NCBI RefSeq assembly: GCF_000956505.1
Contig: NZ_JYIX01000031.1
Location: forward strand, 102,585 to 166,584
Source: Microbacterium azadirachtae
Lineage (GTDB): Bacteria; Actinomycetota; Actinomycetes; Actinomycetales; Microbacteriaceae
Reading direction: 5' to 3'
DNA: 64,000 bases
The notes below the pieces were generated by a model. It saw only the letters and a list, made by a program, of their open reading frames with translations, did not search any database and was not told where the DNA came from. Made by a program: the position numbers and the translations under genes. This document shows, one piece after another, positions 35,141 through 44,512 of the stretch. Position 1 is the stretch's first letter, and the number at the start of each line of letters is the position of its first letter.

Positions 35141-35216
35141 GCGCATCCCGATCCGATCCGCGCGGACGGCTCCGCTGCTTCGTGCGCAGCCTGCTGCTCG
35201 TGTGCCGCGGCGCCGG

Positions 35217-35301
35217 GCCGACGCCCCCTCGCAGCGCCGAGGCCCCCGCGTGCGCGCGCCCGTGCGAGGGGGCGCAGGTGCTGCGAGGGGGCGCCGACGG
35301 C
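35217..35301. repeat. CCCCCTCG/CGAGGGGG palindromic element, copy B
   Basis: Left boxes GACGCCCCCTCG and CGAGGCCCCCGCG; right boxes TGCGAGGGGGCGCAG and CTGCGAGGGGGCGCC, with GGTGCTG between as in copies A and C. In the 317-bp gap between the Lrp gene and the lipoprotein gene; the rest of that gap holds only an unremarkable promoter region before 35458. Confidence 0.75.
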
Positions 35302-35457
35302 GAAGGGCGGCGGATCTCGGTGCGGTCACGATCGCGCCGGATCCGCCGGCCTGGTCCGAACCTATGCATCAGCTCGGAATAGGGTGGAAGGCGATCATGG
35401 CTGTCGCGCCCTTCACGGACCGGCAGCCACTTCCATGCAGAGACCGGAGAGCTCACC

Positions 35458-35958
35458 ATGAACAAGGCAACCCTGACCCGTATCGGCGGCCTCGCCGCGG
35501 CGATCGCCCTCACCGCCACCATGACCGCCTGCTCGGGCGGCCAGAGCGTCGCGGACGCGTGCAAGATCGCCAACTCGGAGATGACGAAGGCCACCTCGAG
35601 CGTCTCCAGCGACCTCAACGCGGCCGTGCAGAAGGCCACCCAGGGTGAGAAGGTCGACTTCGCCGCGATCTTCGCCCCCGTCCAGAAGGGCCTCGACGAG
35701 GCCGGCAAGAAGGTCACGAACGAGGCCGTCAAGGCGCCGCTCTCGGCCTTCGCGAGCGAGTTCAAGGGCTTCATCAAGGTCTATGAGGGTCTCGAGATCC
35801 CCGACCTCAAGAACATCGATGCGACCGACCCCGCGGCGATGGACAAGGTCCAGCAGGCCCAGGACAAGATCCAGGAGATCTCGACCAAGGCCCAGGCCGC
35901 CAGCGCCAAGCTCAGCGAGCAGGGCAAGAAGCTGCAGGACGTCTGCAACAAGGGCTGA
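35458..35958 (+). CDS. Small helical lipoprotein
   Basis: 166-residue lipoprotein: signal MNKATLTRIGGLAAAIALTA with lipobox MTAC, then an Ala/Lys/Ser-rich helical region with coiled-coil character (SSVSSDLNAAVQKATQGEK, KVQQAQDKIQEISTKAQAA) and two further Cys that could pair (DACK and DVCN). No family recognised. GGAGAG box before the ATG. It is followed by a strong terminator, so it is a single-gene unit. Confidence 0.78.
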   Translation: MNKATLTRIGGLAAAIALTATMTACSGGQSVADACKIANSEMTKATSSVSSDLNAAVQKATQGEKVDFAAIFAPVQKGLDEAGKKVTNEAVKAPLSAFASEFKGFIKVYEGLEIPDLKNIDATDPAAMDKVQQAQDKIQEISTKAQAASAKLSEQGKKLQDVCNKG

Positions 35959-35983
35959 CCCCCTCGGCGCACGCCGGACGCTC

Positions 35984-36024
35984 AGGAGGGGCGCCGCTCG
36001 GGACATCCGGGCGGCGCCCCTCCT
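35984..36024 (+). terminator. Terminator after the small lipoprotein
   Basis: Perfect 14-bp stem (AGGAGGGGCGCCGC / GCGGCGCCCCTCCT) with a 13-nt loop, directly followed by repeat copy C. Confidence 0.8.
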
Positions 36025-36028
36025 TAGT

Positions 36029-36089
36029 GTCGAGGCCCCCTCGTGCGCGCGCCCATGCGAGGGGGCGCGGGTGCTGAGAGGGGGCGCGG
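36029..36089. repeat. CCCCCTCG/CGAGGGGG palindromic element, copy C
   Basis: GAGGCCCCCTCGTGCGCGCG on the left, ATGCGAGGGGGCGCG, GGTGCTG and AGAGGGGGCGCGG on the right. Same organisation as copy B, about 730 bp from it. The remaining ~175 bp to the protease gene is AT-richer and presumably its promoter. Confidence 0.75.
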
Positions 36090-36265
36090 ACTCGCCGCGA
36101 GGGCGTCGTAGAAGGCCTCGCCGCAGGAAGTTCCTTCTTTATCAGCTGATTCTCTTCCCTTGCATAGGGGTTTCACGGTAATCCTGAATCTTGTGTGTGC
36201 CAGATCGGCGCACGACGGACGCGTCGCCTCGGAAACCGTCGAGGCGATGCCTGGAGGGAGAATCG

Positions 36266-39200
36266 ATGTCAGAGAAGAGCGCCCGCGTACGACGACGTGC
36301 AGCGGCGACGACTTCGGTGTTCGTGCTCGCCGCCGCAGGGGTGGCGACGTTCGGGGCCGTGCCAGCGAGTGCGGCGCCGCCGAGTGCAGCGCCACCGAGC
36401 GCGCAGGTGGCCGGCACGAGTTCCGCCACCGCCTCGGGGAGCACCGCGGGCAAGAGCGGTGCCAGCGATCACTACATCAACTACGTGGCTCCTCGGGCCG
36501 AGGCGTTCACCGACGCGTCCGACGACCAGGCGGTCGCCGACCTCGGGGGCGGCGCGAGCGCGCGGAAGGCGATCAGCGACACGGCGTTCGAGCGCGCCAA
36601 GGAGAACGACCAGAAGCACGCGCAGGGCAACCCCGTCGCGGCAGAGCAGCTGGCCAAGACCGAGGCCGAGGCGGTGCAGACCGGCGAGAGCCCGAAGAAC
36701 CTCAAGCATGCCGACAGCACGCAGCAGGCGAAGCTCCTGACCATCCTCGTCGAGTTCGACGGGACGGAGGACTTCTCGGGCCTGCAGGTGCCGACGGGTT
36801 TCGGGGCGACGGACTGCAAGCCGGGCGACGTGCAGGGACCGACGCTGCACAACAACATCCCGGATCCCGCGGGCGCGGCCCACAAGGACAACAACACCAT
36901 GTGGGTCCCTGACTTCTCGAGCGACTTCTACAACAGGATGCTCTTCTCCGATGAGGGCATCACCGAGCGGGTCCGCACCGATCTGACGGGCCTGGACGGC
37001 CAGCCCGGCTTCGACATCTCCGGTCACACGATGAAGAAGATGTACGAGGAGATGTCGCGCGGCGCCTACTCGCTCTCCGGCGAGGCGACGGCCTGGGTCA
37101 AGGTCCCCCACTCCGAGGGGTACTACGGCGCTACGGTCTGCCACCTCAACCCCGCGACGGGCGCCTACGAGGCCGGACCCATGCAGGACATGCAGGGCCA
37201 CCCCGACAACCCCCTCGGCCCCGGCCAGCTGCCGATCGACGCGGTGGCGGCGCTCGCGCAGCAGAACCCGGACTTCCCCTGGGCCGACTACGACATCGAG
37301 GATCAGGGCGACCGCGACGGCGACGGCAACGTCCACGAGCCCGACGGCATCATCGACCACGTCGTGCTCGTGCACGCGGGCGAGGACAAGTCCGGTGGCG
37401 GCGGCAAGGAAGGCACCTACGCGGTCTGGGCGCACTCGTCCGACGTCGCGGGCGGAGCCACGATCCCCGGCACCGACTTCAAGATCCAGAACTACATCGT
37501 CCAGCCGGAGAACTCCGGCGTCGGTGTGTTCGCCCACGAGTACGGTCACGACCTGGGTCTTCCGGATCTGTACGACACCTCGAACGCGGGCAACTCCGAC
37601 ATCGACTTCTGGGACCTGATGAGCTCCGGCTCGCACTCCGGCCCGATCTTCCAGTCGATGCCGACCCACATGGGCATCTGGGACAAGTGGGTGCTCGGAT
37701 GGGTCGACCCGCTGGAGATCAACCCGGGCGACGGCACCAAGACCGTCAAGGTCGGTCAGGCTTCCCGTCCCGCCAAGGGCACGGAGGACGGCGTCAAGAT
37801 CAACCTGCCGGACAAGCGGATCACGCTCGCCGAGCCGCACAGCGGATCCGAGATGTGGTACTCGAACGCCGATCAGGACTGGGCGGACGCGCAGCTGAAG
37901 CGCTCGATCGACAACGTGCCCGCCGGCGCGACCTTCTCGATGTGGAACGACTACGTCATCGAGGAGGACTGGGACTTCGGCTTCGTCGAGGTCTCGACCG
38001 ATGGCGGATCCACCTGGACCGAACAGAAGGTCTACGACGAGTCCGGTGCGCTCGTCTCTACGGATGACGGCTACAGCGACCCGAACGGGCGGATGAAGGA
38101 CTTCGGCAACAAGAAGTACGGACTCACCGGTTCCACGGACGGCTGGCGTCACGATCACATCGACCTGTCGGCGTACGCCGGTCAGAACATCCAGGTGCGT
38201 CTGCGTCAGGCGACCGATGCGGCCTACGAGGATCGCGGCTGGTTCTCCGACGACTTCGCCCTGACGGCCGGCGGCGCCGACGTCTGGACCGATGACGTGG
38301 AGTCCGGCGACAACGGCTGGACCGCGACCGCAGGCACGTTCACCGACACCACGGGCGCGGGCTGGGTGCGCGACACCGGTACGCAGGTCAAGGCGCAGTA
38401 CTACCTGGTCGAGTGGCGCAACTTCGACGGCTTCGACGAGGGCCTGAAGTACGGCTACACGACGGTGTACAGCGACGAAGGATGGAAGGTCGAGAAGGTT
38501 CCGTACAACGCGCCCGGCGCGCTGGTCTGGTACCGCGACACCGCCTACGGCGACTCGAACCAGGTCACCGCGAACCTGACCAACCTGCCGAGCTACGGTG
38601 CGAAGGGCGGCCTGCTCCTCGTGGACAGCCACTTCGACCCGCTGCGTCGTACGGGGGCTGCGGCCGAGATGGATCCGTCCGTGACGAAGAACATCTCCAG
38701 CCGTGCGCAGTCGTCCAACGCCGCGTTCGGTCTCACGCCCACCCTGCCGTTCAAGGACTGCCTGGTGGACGTGGACTTCAACGAGGCCTGCACCGACTTC
38801 GCGGCCCAGACGCCGGTGAAGTCCTTCACCGACGACCAGGGCTGGGTGGCCGGACTGGAGGTCCGCGACGGTCAGCTGTTCAACCGTCTGCGCGACGCCT
38901 CGGTGGTCGTGCCCTCTGTCGACGGCGCGCCGTACAGCACGCGCGTCGTCAATCCGGACGGCACCCCGGCGACCGATCTGTACGGTCATGACCTCGGGTT
39001 CACCACGCTCGGCACCGGCAACCCCGCGGACGCGGGCGTCGGCTACGGCACCGTGGTCACCGTGAAGAAGTCGCTGCAGAACAACACGGCGGCGCTCCTC
39101 ACCGTCCGCGCTCCGCTCTCCGAGGACCCGGCGAAGCCGGACGCGCCGGCGATCACGTCGCCGGCGAACGGGGCGAAGCTCGACACGGCGCCGACCGAGG

Positions 39201-39706
39201 TGAGCGGTACCGGGGTCCCCGGTGCGGATGTGGTGGTCACGCTCGACGGCGTGCAGGGTGCGGCCAAGTCCGCCGCTCCCGCTGCCGCCAAGGCGGCGGC
39301 CCCCGCGGCCGAGGCTGCGGAGCCGACGGTCGTGGGCGACGACGGCACCTGGTCCGTCGCGCTGCCGAGCACGGTCGCCGTGGGATCGCACACGATCTCC
39401 GCGGTGCAGACCTACGGCGGCGTCAGCAGCGACGCTTCGGAGAGCACCTTCGTCGTGGCCGATGTCGTGACCCCGACCCCGACCCCGACGCCGACCACCC
39501 CCGGTGGCGACCCCGGCACGGGCGGTAACGGCAACGGCAACGGGAGCAGCAAGGGCAACCTGGCCGCCACCGGTCTGAACGGCGACGCGCTGCTGACGAC
39601 CGGCATCATCGGCGGTGCGCTCGTGCTGCTCGCCAGCGCCTTCCTGGTGATGTCCCGCCGGCGCCGGCGCCTTCAGGGCGACACGACGGCCGACCCGATG
39701 AGCTGA
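36266..39706 (+). CDS. Secreted M6-family metalloprotease (immune-inhibitor-A-like), sortase-anchored
   Basis: 1146-residue exported zinc protease. Signal peptide at 1-35 (VRRRAAATTSVFVLAAAG, cleavage near ASA). Catalytic HEYGH at about 424-428 followed by DLGLPDLYD; the M6 domain is about 150-560, with a beta-rich region (two concanavalin-like modules) to about 840 and an Ig-like domain near 975-1065 (PAITSPANGAKLDTAPTEVSG). The end carries a Thr/Pro and Gly/Asn spacer, LAATG at about 1099-1103, a membrane helix and RRRRR, a sortase cell-wall anchor. GGAGGGAG box before the ATG. Likely degrades host, competitor or environmental proteins. Confidence 0.9.
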   Translation: MSEKSARVRRRAAATTSVFVLAAAGVATFGAVPASAAPPSAAPPSAQVAGTSSATASGSTAGKSGASDHYINYVAPRAEAFTDASDDQAVADLGGGASARKAISDTAFERAKENDQKHAQGNPVAAEQLAKTEAEAVQTGESPKNLKHADSTQQAKLLTILVEFDGTEDFSGLQVPTGFGATDCKPGDVQGPTLHNNIPDPAGAAHKDNNTMWVPDFSSDFYNRMLFSDEGITERVRTDLTGLDGQPGFDISGHTMKKMYEEMSRGAYSLSGEATAWVKVPHSEGYYGATVCHLNPATGAYEAGPMQDMQGHPDNPLGPGQLPIDAVAALAQQNPDFPWADYDIEDQGDRDGDGNVHEPDGIIDHVVLVHAGEDKSGGGGKEGTYAVWAHSSDVAGGATIPGTDFKIQNYIVQPENSGVGVFAHEYGHDLGLPDLYDTSNAGNSDIDFWDLMSSGSHSGPIFQSMPTHMGIWDKWVLGWVDPLEINPGDGTKTVKVGQASRPAKGTEDGVKINLPDKRITLAEPHSGSEMWYSNADQDWADAQLKRSIDNVPAGATFSMWNDYVIEEDWDFGFVEVSTDGGSTWTEQKVYDESGALVSTDDGYSDPNGRMKDFGNKKYGLTGSTDGWRHDHIDLSAYAGQNIQVRLRQATDAAYEDRGWFSDDFALTAGGADVWTDDVESGDNGWTATAGTFTDTTGAGWVRDTGTQVKAQYYLVEWRNFDGFDEGLKYGYTTVYSDEGWKVEKVPYNAPGALVWYRDTAYGDSNQVTANLTNLPSYGAKGGLLLVDSHFDPLRRTGAAAEMDPSVTKNISSRAQSSNAAFGLTPTLPFKDCLVDVDFNEACTDFAAQTPVKSFTDDQGWVAGLEVRDGQLFNRLRDASVVVPSVDGAPYSTRVVNPDGTPATDLYGHDLGFTTLGTGNPADAGVGYGTVVTVKKSLQNNTAALLTVRAPLSEDPAKPDAPAITSPANGAKLDTAPTEVSGTGVPGADVVVTLDGVQGAAKSAAPAAAKAAAPAAEAAEPTVVGDDGTWSVALPSTVAVGSHTISAVQTYGGVSSDASESTFVVADVVTPTPTPTPTTPGGDPGTGGNGNGNGSSKGNLAATGLNGDALLTTGIIGGALVLLASAFLVMSRRRRRLQGDTTADPMS

Positions 39707-39724
39707 TCGAGCCGGCAGCGATGC

Positions 39725-39768
39725 CCGGAGCGCCGGTCCCGATGTTCGCATCGGGGTCGGCGCTCCGG
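39725..39768 (+). terminator. Terminator after the M6 protease
   Basis: 20-bp stem (two G-T pairs) closed by a TTCG tetraloop: CCGGAGCGCCGG... / ...CGGCGCTCCGG. Lies 18 bp after the stop. Confidence 0.85.
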
Positions 39769-39806
39769 CGTCTGCCCGGGGCATGCGCCTCGCCGTTCCG
39801 GCACCC

Positions 39807-39863
39807 GTGAGGATCCCGTGAGGGGCGCTTCGGCACGTCGTGTGAGGATTCCGTGAGGGGCGC
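39807..39863 (+). promoter_or_regulatory. Direct-repeat operator upstream of kup
   Basis: The 22-bp unit GTGAGGATCCCGTGAGGGGC plus GC recurs 35 bp away with one change (39807-39828, 39842-39863). Each unit holds two GTGAGG boxes 11 bp apart, the spacing used by OmpR-type response regulators. Confidence 0.5.
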
Positions 39864-39899
39864 CCGGTCGCGCGGGAATCCGGCCCTAGGCTTCGTCGT

Positions 39900-41837
39900 G
39901 TGAGCAGTCAGTCCGTCATCGGCGCGAAGAGCGCGGCACCCGCGAGGAGCCCCCTCCGGCTCGCGCTGATCGTGGGCGCCCTCGGCGTCGTCTTCGGCGA
40001 CATCGGCACCAGCCCGATCTATGCGCTGCAGACCGTGTTCAACCCGGACGATCCGCACCCGATCCCGCTCACGACGGACAACCTGTACGGGATCGTCTCG
40101 CTCATCGTGTGGTCGGTGATCCTGATCGTCACCGTCACCTACGTGCTGCTGGCGATGCGGATGGACAACGACGGCGAGGGCGGCATCATGGCGCTGCTGA
40201 CCCTGCTGCGCCGCTGGGCGCCGAAGGGGCGCACGCGCACCGTGGCGGTCCTGTCCGGGCTCGCCGTGCTGGGCGCCGCGCTGTTCCTCGGGGACAGCAT
40301 GATCACTCCGGCGATCTCGGTGCTCTCCGCTGTCGAGGGGTTGAAGACCATCAATCCGGGCCTGGAGGAGTGGGTCGTCCCCATCACCGCCACGATCCTG
40401 TTGATCCTCTTCCTCATCCAGAAGCTCGGGAGCTCGGTGGTCGGCCGGCTGTTCGGGCCGATCATGGTGATCTGGTTCGTCGTCATCGGGGTGCTCGGGA
40501 TCGGCGGGATCACGCACGATCCGCAGATCCTGCTGGCGCTGCTGCCGACCTACGCGATCGAGTTCATGGTCGGCCACTTCGACATCGCGTTCTTCGCGCT
40601 CGCCGCGGTGGTCCTGTCGGTCACCGGCGCCGAGGCGCTCTACGCCGACATGGGCCACTTCGGTCGCAAGCCGATCTCGATCGCGTGGCTGTTCCTGGTG
40701 TTCCCCGCACTCGCGCTCACCTACCTCGGGCAGGGGGCGCTGCTGCTGGAGGACAAGGCGAACATGTCGGCGCCGTTCTTCCTGCTCGCCCCGGAGTGGG
40801 GCAGGATCGCCCTCGTGATCCTGGCCACCGCGGCCACCGTGATCGCCTCGCAGTCCGTGATCTCCGGAGCCTTCTCGGTGGCCGCTCAGGCGTCCGGACT
40901 CGGCTACCTGCCGAGGCTGCGCGTGACGCACACGTCATCCGAGACGCACGGCCAGATCTACGTGCCGTGGATCAACTGGCTGCTCATGGTGTCGGTGATC
41001 ACCCTGGTGTTCGTCTTCCGCAGTTCGGCATCTCTCGCGTTCGCCTACGGGATGGCGGTGATCGGCACGATCACGATCACGACGCTCCTCTTCTTCTACC
41101 TGGCTCGGCGACGGTGGAAGACGCCGGGCTGGATCCTCGGGATCGGCGCGGTGGTCCTGCTCGCGGTCGACCTGCTGTTCCTCGCCGCCAACGCCACCAA
41201 ATTCGTGCACGGCGCCTGGCTGCCGCTCGCGATCGGTCTCGCCGCGTTCATCGTCATGACCACCTGGCAGCGGGGGCGGGCGCTCATCACCGCGCGCCGC
41301 ACCGAGGCGGAGGGCTCGCTGGCCGACTTCGTGAGGAATCTGCGCACGCACCCGAAGCTCATCGACCGGGTGCCGGGCACGGCCATCTTCCTCAACCCGG
41401 GCGGCACGACGACGCCGCTCGCACTGCGCGCCAACGTCGAGCACAACCACGTGCGCCACGCCAGGGTGATCATCCTGTCCGTGGACATCCAGAACGTCCC
41501 CCGCGTGCCGCAGACGAAGCGCTGCACGGTCGACGACCTGGGGGATCCGACCGACGGGATCCTCTACATCTCGGCGAGGTTCGGCTATGCCGAGAAGCCG
41601 GATCTGCCCCGCGCCCTGCGCAGCATCCCGCCGCACAAGACGCAGGGCTGGCTCGACCTGGACAACGCCACGTACTTCCTGTCGAAGATCGAGCTGCGCG
41701 AGGGACGCAGAGGCGGCATGGCGCGGTGGCGCAAGCGGCTGTTCCTGGCGGCCTCGCACATCACGACCGACGCGAGCGACCACTTCGGGCTGCCGCGCGA
41801 CCGCGTGATCGTGATGGGGTCGCAGATCGAGCTCTGA
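39900..41837 (+). CDS. kup: Kup-family low-affinity potassium uptake protein
   Basis: 645-residue K+/H+ symporter: N-terminal signature ALGVVFGDIGTSPIYALQTVF (in two parts, about residues 27-47), about twelve helices, EGLKTINPGLEEWVVP and ITGAEALYADMGHFG motifs, and a long cytoplasmic C-terminal domain (about 450-645) ending DRVIVMGSQIEL. GTG start at 39900; no ribosome site is visible, so the transcript may be leaderless. The direct repeats upstream suggest control by a response regulator. Confidence 0.93.
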   Translation: MSSQSVIGAKSAAPARSPLRLALIVGALGVVFGDIGTSPIYALQTVFNPDDPHPIPLTTDNLYGIVSLIVWSVILIVTVTYVLLAMRMDNDGEGGIMALLTLLRRWAPKGRTRTVAVLSGLAVLGAALFLGDSMITPAISVLSAVEGLKTINPGLEEWVVPITATILLILFLIQKLGSSVVGRLFGPIMVIWFVVIGVLGIGGITHDPQILLALLPTYAIEFMVGHFDIAFFALAAVVLSVTGAEALYADMGHFGRKPISIAWLFLVFPALALTYLGQGALLLEDKANMSAPFFLLAPEWGRIALVILATAATVIASQSVISGAFSVAAQASGLGYLPRLRVTHTSSETHGQIYVPWINWLLMVSVITLVFVFRSSASLAFAYGMAVIGTITITTLLFFYLARRRWKTPGWILGIGAVVLLAVDLLFLAANATKFVHGAWLPLAIGLAAFIVMTTWQRGRALITARRTEAEGSLADFVRNLRTHPKLIDRVPGTAIFLNPGGTTTPLALRANVEHNHVRHARVIILSVDIQNVPRVPQTKRCTVDDLGDPTDGILYISARFGYAEKPDLPRALRSIPPHKTQGWLDLDNATYFLSKIELREGRRGGMARWRKRLFLAASHITTDASDHFGLPRDRVIVMGSQIEL

Positions 41838-41904
41838 GACGGATCCGGTCCCGCCGAGAACCTCGGGGGACCGGACGTCAGGAGGGGGCGTCGGAGCCGA
41901 CGGC

Positions 41905-42315
41905 TCAGACGACGGCGAGCGCGTCGATCTCGACGAGCATCTCCTCGCGGGGCAGGCCCGTGAACACGGTGGTGCGCGAGGGGAGCACGCCGCTCGGGGT
42001 GTGCTTCGTGACGAACTCCCCGTAGGCCTCGTTCATGATCGGGAAGTCCTCGCGCTTGGTCAGGTAGACGCGCAGCATCACCACGTCGTCGAAGGTCGCC
42101 CCCGACGCCTCGACGATCGCCCGCACGTTCTCGAGGGTGCGGATGGTCTGCGCGGCGACATCGTCCGGGAAGAGGTACTCGCTCGTCGCCGGGTCCACCG
42201 GGCCCTGACCGGACACCTGCACGATCGGACCCTTGCGCACCCCCTGGGAGAACACGTGCGCGGGGGCGGGGGCGTCGGTGGTGAGCACCCGGGTCTTCTG
42301 GGTCTGCTCTGTCAT
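41905..42315 (-). CDS. RidA-family reactive-imine deaminase
   Basis: 136-residue RidA/YjgF protein: VFSQGVRKGPIVQVSGQGPVD, DVAAQTIRTLENVRAIVEASG, DVVMLRVYLTK and PSRTTVFTGLPREEMLVEIDA, the last including the Arg that binds the imine carboxylate and the acidic end. It hydrolyses enamine/imine intermediates released by PLP dehydratases to ketoacids plus ammonia. Its ATG overlaps the stop of the IclR gene (ATGA). The divergent operon starts with a PLP ammonia lyase, its natural partner. Confidence 0.92.
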   Translation of the reverse strand: MTEQTQKTRVLTTDAPAPAHVFSQGVRKGPIVQVSGQGPVDPATSEYLFPDDVAAQTIRTLENVRAIVEASGATFDDVVMLRVYLTKREDFPIMNEAYGEFVTKHTPSGVLPSRTTVFTGLPREEMLVEIDALAVV

Positions 42316-43085
42316 GGTCGTTCCTCTCGGTCGGCGGCGGGGCGCGGTGCCCAGCCCAGGTCTGCGGATGCGGCCTGCGTCGCCTCGACCAGCTGCGGCA
42401 GCAGCGCCAGCACCTCGTGCGCGGGCAGGGACATGGTCGGCACCGACACGGACGCCGCGGCGACGACGGCGCCGCTCCCGTCTCGGATGGGCGCGGCGAT
42501 GCAGTTGATGAAGCTCTCGTGCTCGCCGCTGTCGCGGGCGAAGTCGTCGGCGCGCACGCGCTCGAGCTCGGCGAGGAAGTCCGCCGCGTTCGCGATCGTG
42601 CGCTCGGTGTACGGCACGTAGTCGATGCCCTCCGCGATCTCCCGTCGTGCGGACACGGGCAGATCGGCGAGCAGCACCTTCGCCACCGCCGTGCTGTGCA
42701 GCGGGGCACGCAGGCCCACGCGCGAGTACATCCGGATGCCCGTGCGCGCCTCGAGCTTGTCGATGTAGACGACGTCGCCCGATTCGTAGGCGGCCAGGTG
42801 CACGGTCTGCCCCGTGCGGTCGTTGAGCCGCTCGAGGTGCGGGCGGGCCACCTCGCGCACGTCCCGTTGGGCGAGCGCGGCGCCGGCGAGGTCGAACAGC
42901 CGGCTGCCGAGCCGGTAGCGGTGCTGAGCATCGTGCGTCACGAAGCGCTGCGCCTCGAGCGTCTGCAGCAGGCGCAGCACGGTGGACTTGTGCACGCCGA
43001 GGCGTTCGGCGCACTCGTCGAGCGTACGCGCCCCGTCCTGCAAGGCGACGAGCAGATCCAGCGCACGGGTCACGGTCTGGTTCAT
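42312..43085 (-). CDS. IclR-family transcriptional regulator
   Basis: 257-residue regulator: N-terminal winged HTH (TRALDLLVALQDGARTLDECA then GVHKSTVLRLLQTLEAQRFV) and IclR effector domain (GQTVHLAAYESGDVVYIDKLE, STAVAKVLLADLP, FINCIAAPIRDGSGAVVAA). GGAGGAG box before the ATG. Coupled to ridA by a 4-base overlap and divergent from the lyase/amidohydrolase/aldolase operon, which it most likely controls. KdgR, which senses 2-keto-3-deoxygluconate, belongs to this family. Confidence 0.92.
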   Translation of the reverse strand: MNQTVTRALDLLVALQDGARTLDECAERLGVHKSTVLRLLQTLEAQRFVTHDAQHRYRLGSRLFDLAGAALAQRDVREVARPHLERLNDRTGQTVHLAAYESGDVVYIDKLEARTGIRMYSRVGLRAPLHSTAVAKVLLADLPVSARREIAEGIDYVPYTERTIANAADFLAELERVRADDFARDSGEHESFINCIAAPIRDGSGAVVAAASVSVPTMSLPAHEVLALLPQLVEATQAASADLGWAPRPAADREERP

Positions 43086-43150
43086 CGGAGCTCCTCCAAG
43101 GTCGCGGCTGAGACATCGGACGCGGGCATGGTTCGAGAATATCGAGTGGC

Positions 43151-43185
43151 GCAATCGCTTGCAACGGCAATTGCATCGAACGCAA
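43151..43185. promoter_or_regulatory. Cluster of GCAA/TTGC half-sites between iclR and the catabolic operon
   Basis: GCAA (43151, 43167, 43182) and TTGC (43159, 43171) alternate within 35 bp, including GCAATTGC and TTGCAACGGCAA. This AT-richer patch in the divergent promoter region is the likely IclR operator. Confidence 0.5.
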
Positions 43186-43205
43186 CACGGCGGCATCATG
43201 GAAGG

Positions 43206-44510
43206 GTGGAGACGTCTTCGAGTGGTGCCCGCCCGCTGTCCGTGCAGGACAAGTCCTTCCCGCCGTCCGCGCACGGTCGGACGAGGGAGCAGTTCCTCGC
43301 GACGGAGCCTGCGCTCTCCGACTTCGCCACGCCGCTGCTCACGCTCGACGCAGGGGCGATGGTGCACAACGTCGCGCGCATGGCCGACTGGGCGCAGGAG
43401 GCCGGCGTGCTGCTGGCGCCGCACGGCAAGACGACGATGGCTCCGGCGCTCTGGCGGCAGCTGCTCGACGACCGGCCCCTGGGCGCGGGCGCGTGGGGGC
43501 TCACCCTCGCCACGCCGTGGCAGGCGCAGGTCGCCCGCGCCCACGGCGTGCGTCGCATCCTCATCGCGAACGAGGTCGTGGATCCGATCGGGCTGCGCTG
43601 GATGGCGGACGAGCTGGCCGCGCACGAGGACGTCGAGCTCCTGAGCTGGGCGGACGGCGTCGACGTCGTCCACGCGATGGAGGCGGCGCTGAGCGGGGGA
43701 GCGCCGCGGCCGCTCCGCGTTCTCGTCGAGCTCGGCGGAGCCGGCGGGCGCACCGGCGTCCGCGACCGTGTCGCCGCGCGCGCGATCGCCGAGGCCATTG
43801 CGGCCTCGCCCTTCCTCGAGCTGGCCGGCGTCGGCGGCTATGAGGGCGCCCTCGCGCACGACGCCGGAGACGCCGCGATCGCCCGGGTCGACGCCTACCT
43901 CGCCGACCTCGCCGACCTGCATCGCGAGCTCGCCGACGCGGGACTCTATCCGGAGGGCCTGCGCCCCGTGGTCACCGCGGGCGGAAGCGCCTACTTCGAC
44001 CGCGTCGGCGCCGTGCTCCCGCCGCTGTGCCCCGACGCGGACGTCGTGGTGCGCTCCGGCGCGTTCCAGATCCACGACGACGGCTTCTACGCGGGGATCA
44101 GCCCGATGGGCCGCACGATCGGCGATGCGCCGTTCCGCTCCGCGATGCACGTGTGGGCGCGGGTGCTGTCGCGGCCCGAACCGGGCCTCGCGCTGCTGGA
44201 CTGCGGACGCCGCGACGCTTCGTTCGACGAGGGTCTGCCGGTCGCCCAGCGCATCGCGGGCCGGGCGGACGAGGAGGACGTGCTCGCGGGCAGCCACGTG
44301 TCGGCGCTCAACGACCAGCACCTGTTCCTCCGGCTCGGCGACGAGGCCGTCGCCTCCGGTGCGGCGGCGCGACTGCAGGTGGGCGACGTCGTGCGACTCG
44401 GCCTTTCGCACCCGTGCACGGCGCTCGACAAGTGGCGCCTGATCCCCGTCGTCGCGGACGCCGATGCGCCGGATCCCGTCGTCGTCGACGCCGTGGAGAC
44501 CGTGTTCTGA
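43206..44510 (+). CDS. PLP-dependent DSD1/alanine-racemase-fold ammonia lyase (D-serine-dehydratase-like)
   Basis: 434-residue fold-type III PLP enzyme. Schiff-base Lys near residue 75 in LLAPHGKTTMAP, barrel strand LRVLVELGGAGGRTGVR, and the C-terminal DSD1 domain with VRSGAFQIHDDGFYAG, LDCGRRDASFDEG and LSHPCTALDKW, where His and Cys form the expected zinc site. Such enzymes remove ammonia from D-serine-like amino acids; a sugar amino acid such as D-glucosaminate is a plausible substrate here, given the aldolase. GTG start follows GGAAGG. Confidence 0.85.
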   Translation: METSSSGARPLSVQDKSFPPSAHGRTREQFLATEPALSDFATPLLTLDAGAMVHNVARMADWAQEAGVLLAPHGKTTMAPALWRQLLDDRPLGAGAWGLTLATPWQAQVARAHGVRRILIANEVVDPIGLRWMADELAAHEDVELLSWADGVDVVHAMEAALSGGAPRPLRVLVELGGAGGRTGVRDRVAARAIAEAIAASPFLELAGVGGYEGALAHDAGDAAIARVDAYLADLADLHRELADAGLYPEGLRPVVTAGGSAYFDRVGAVLPPLCPDADVVVRSGAFQIHDDGFYAGISPMGRTIGDAPFRSAMHVWARVLSRPEPGLALLDCGRRDASFDEGLPVAQRIAGRADEEDVLAGSHVSALNDQHLFLRLGDEAVASGAAARLQVGDVVRLGLSHPCTALDKWRLIPVVADADAPDPVVVDAVETVF

Positions 44511-44512
44511 GC

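Noticed and set aside
41868..41896. Fifth copy of the CCCCCTCG/CGAGGGGG element
   Set aside because: GGAGGGGGCGTCGG occurs after kup but no left boxes pair with it; at most a half element.
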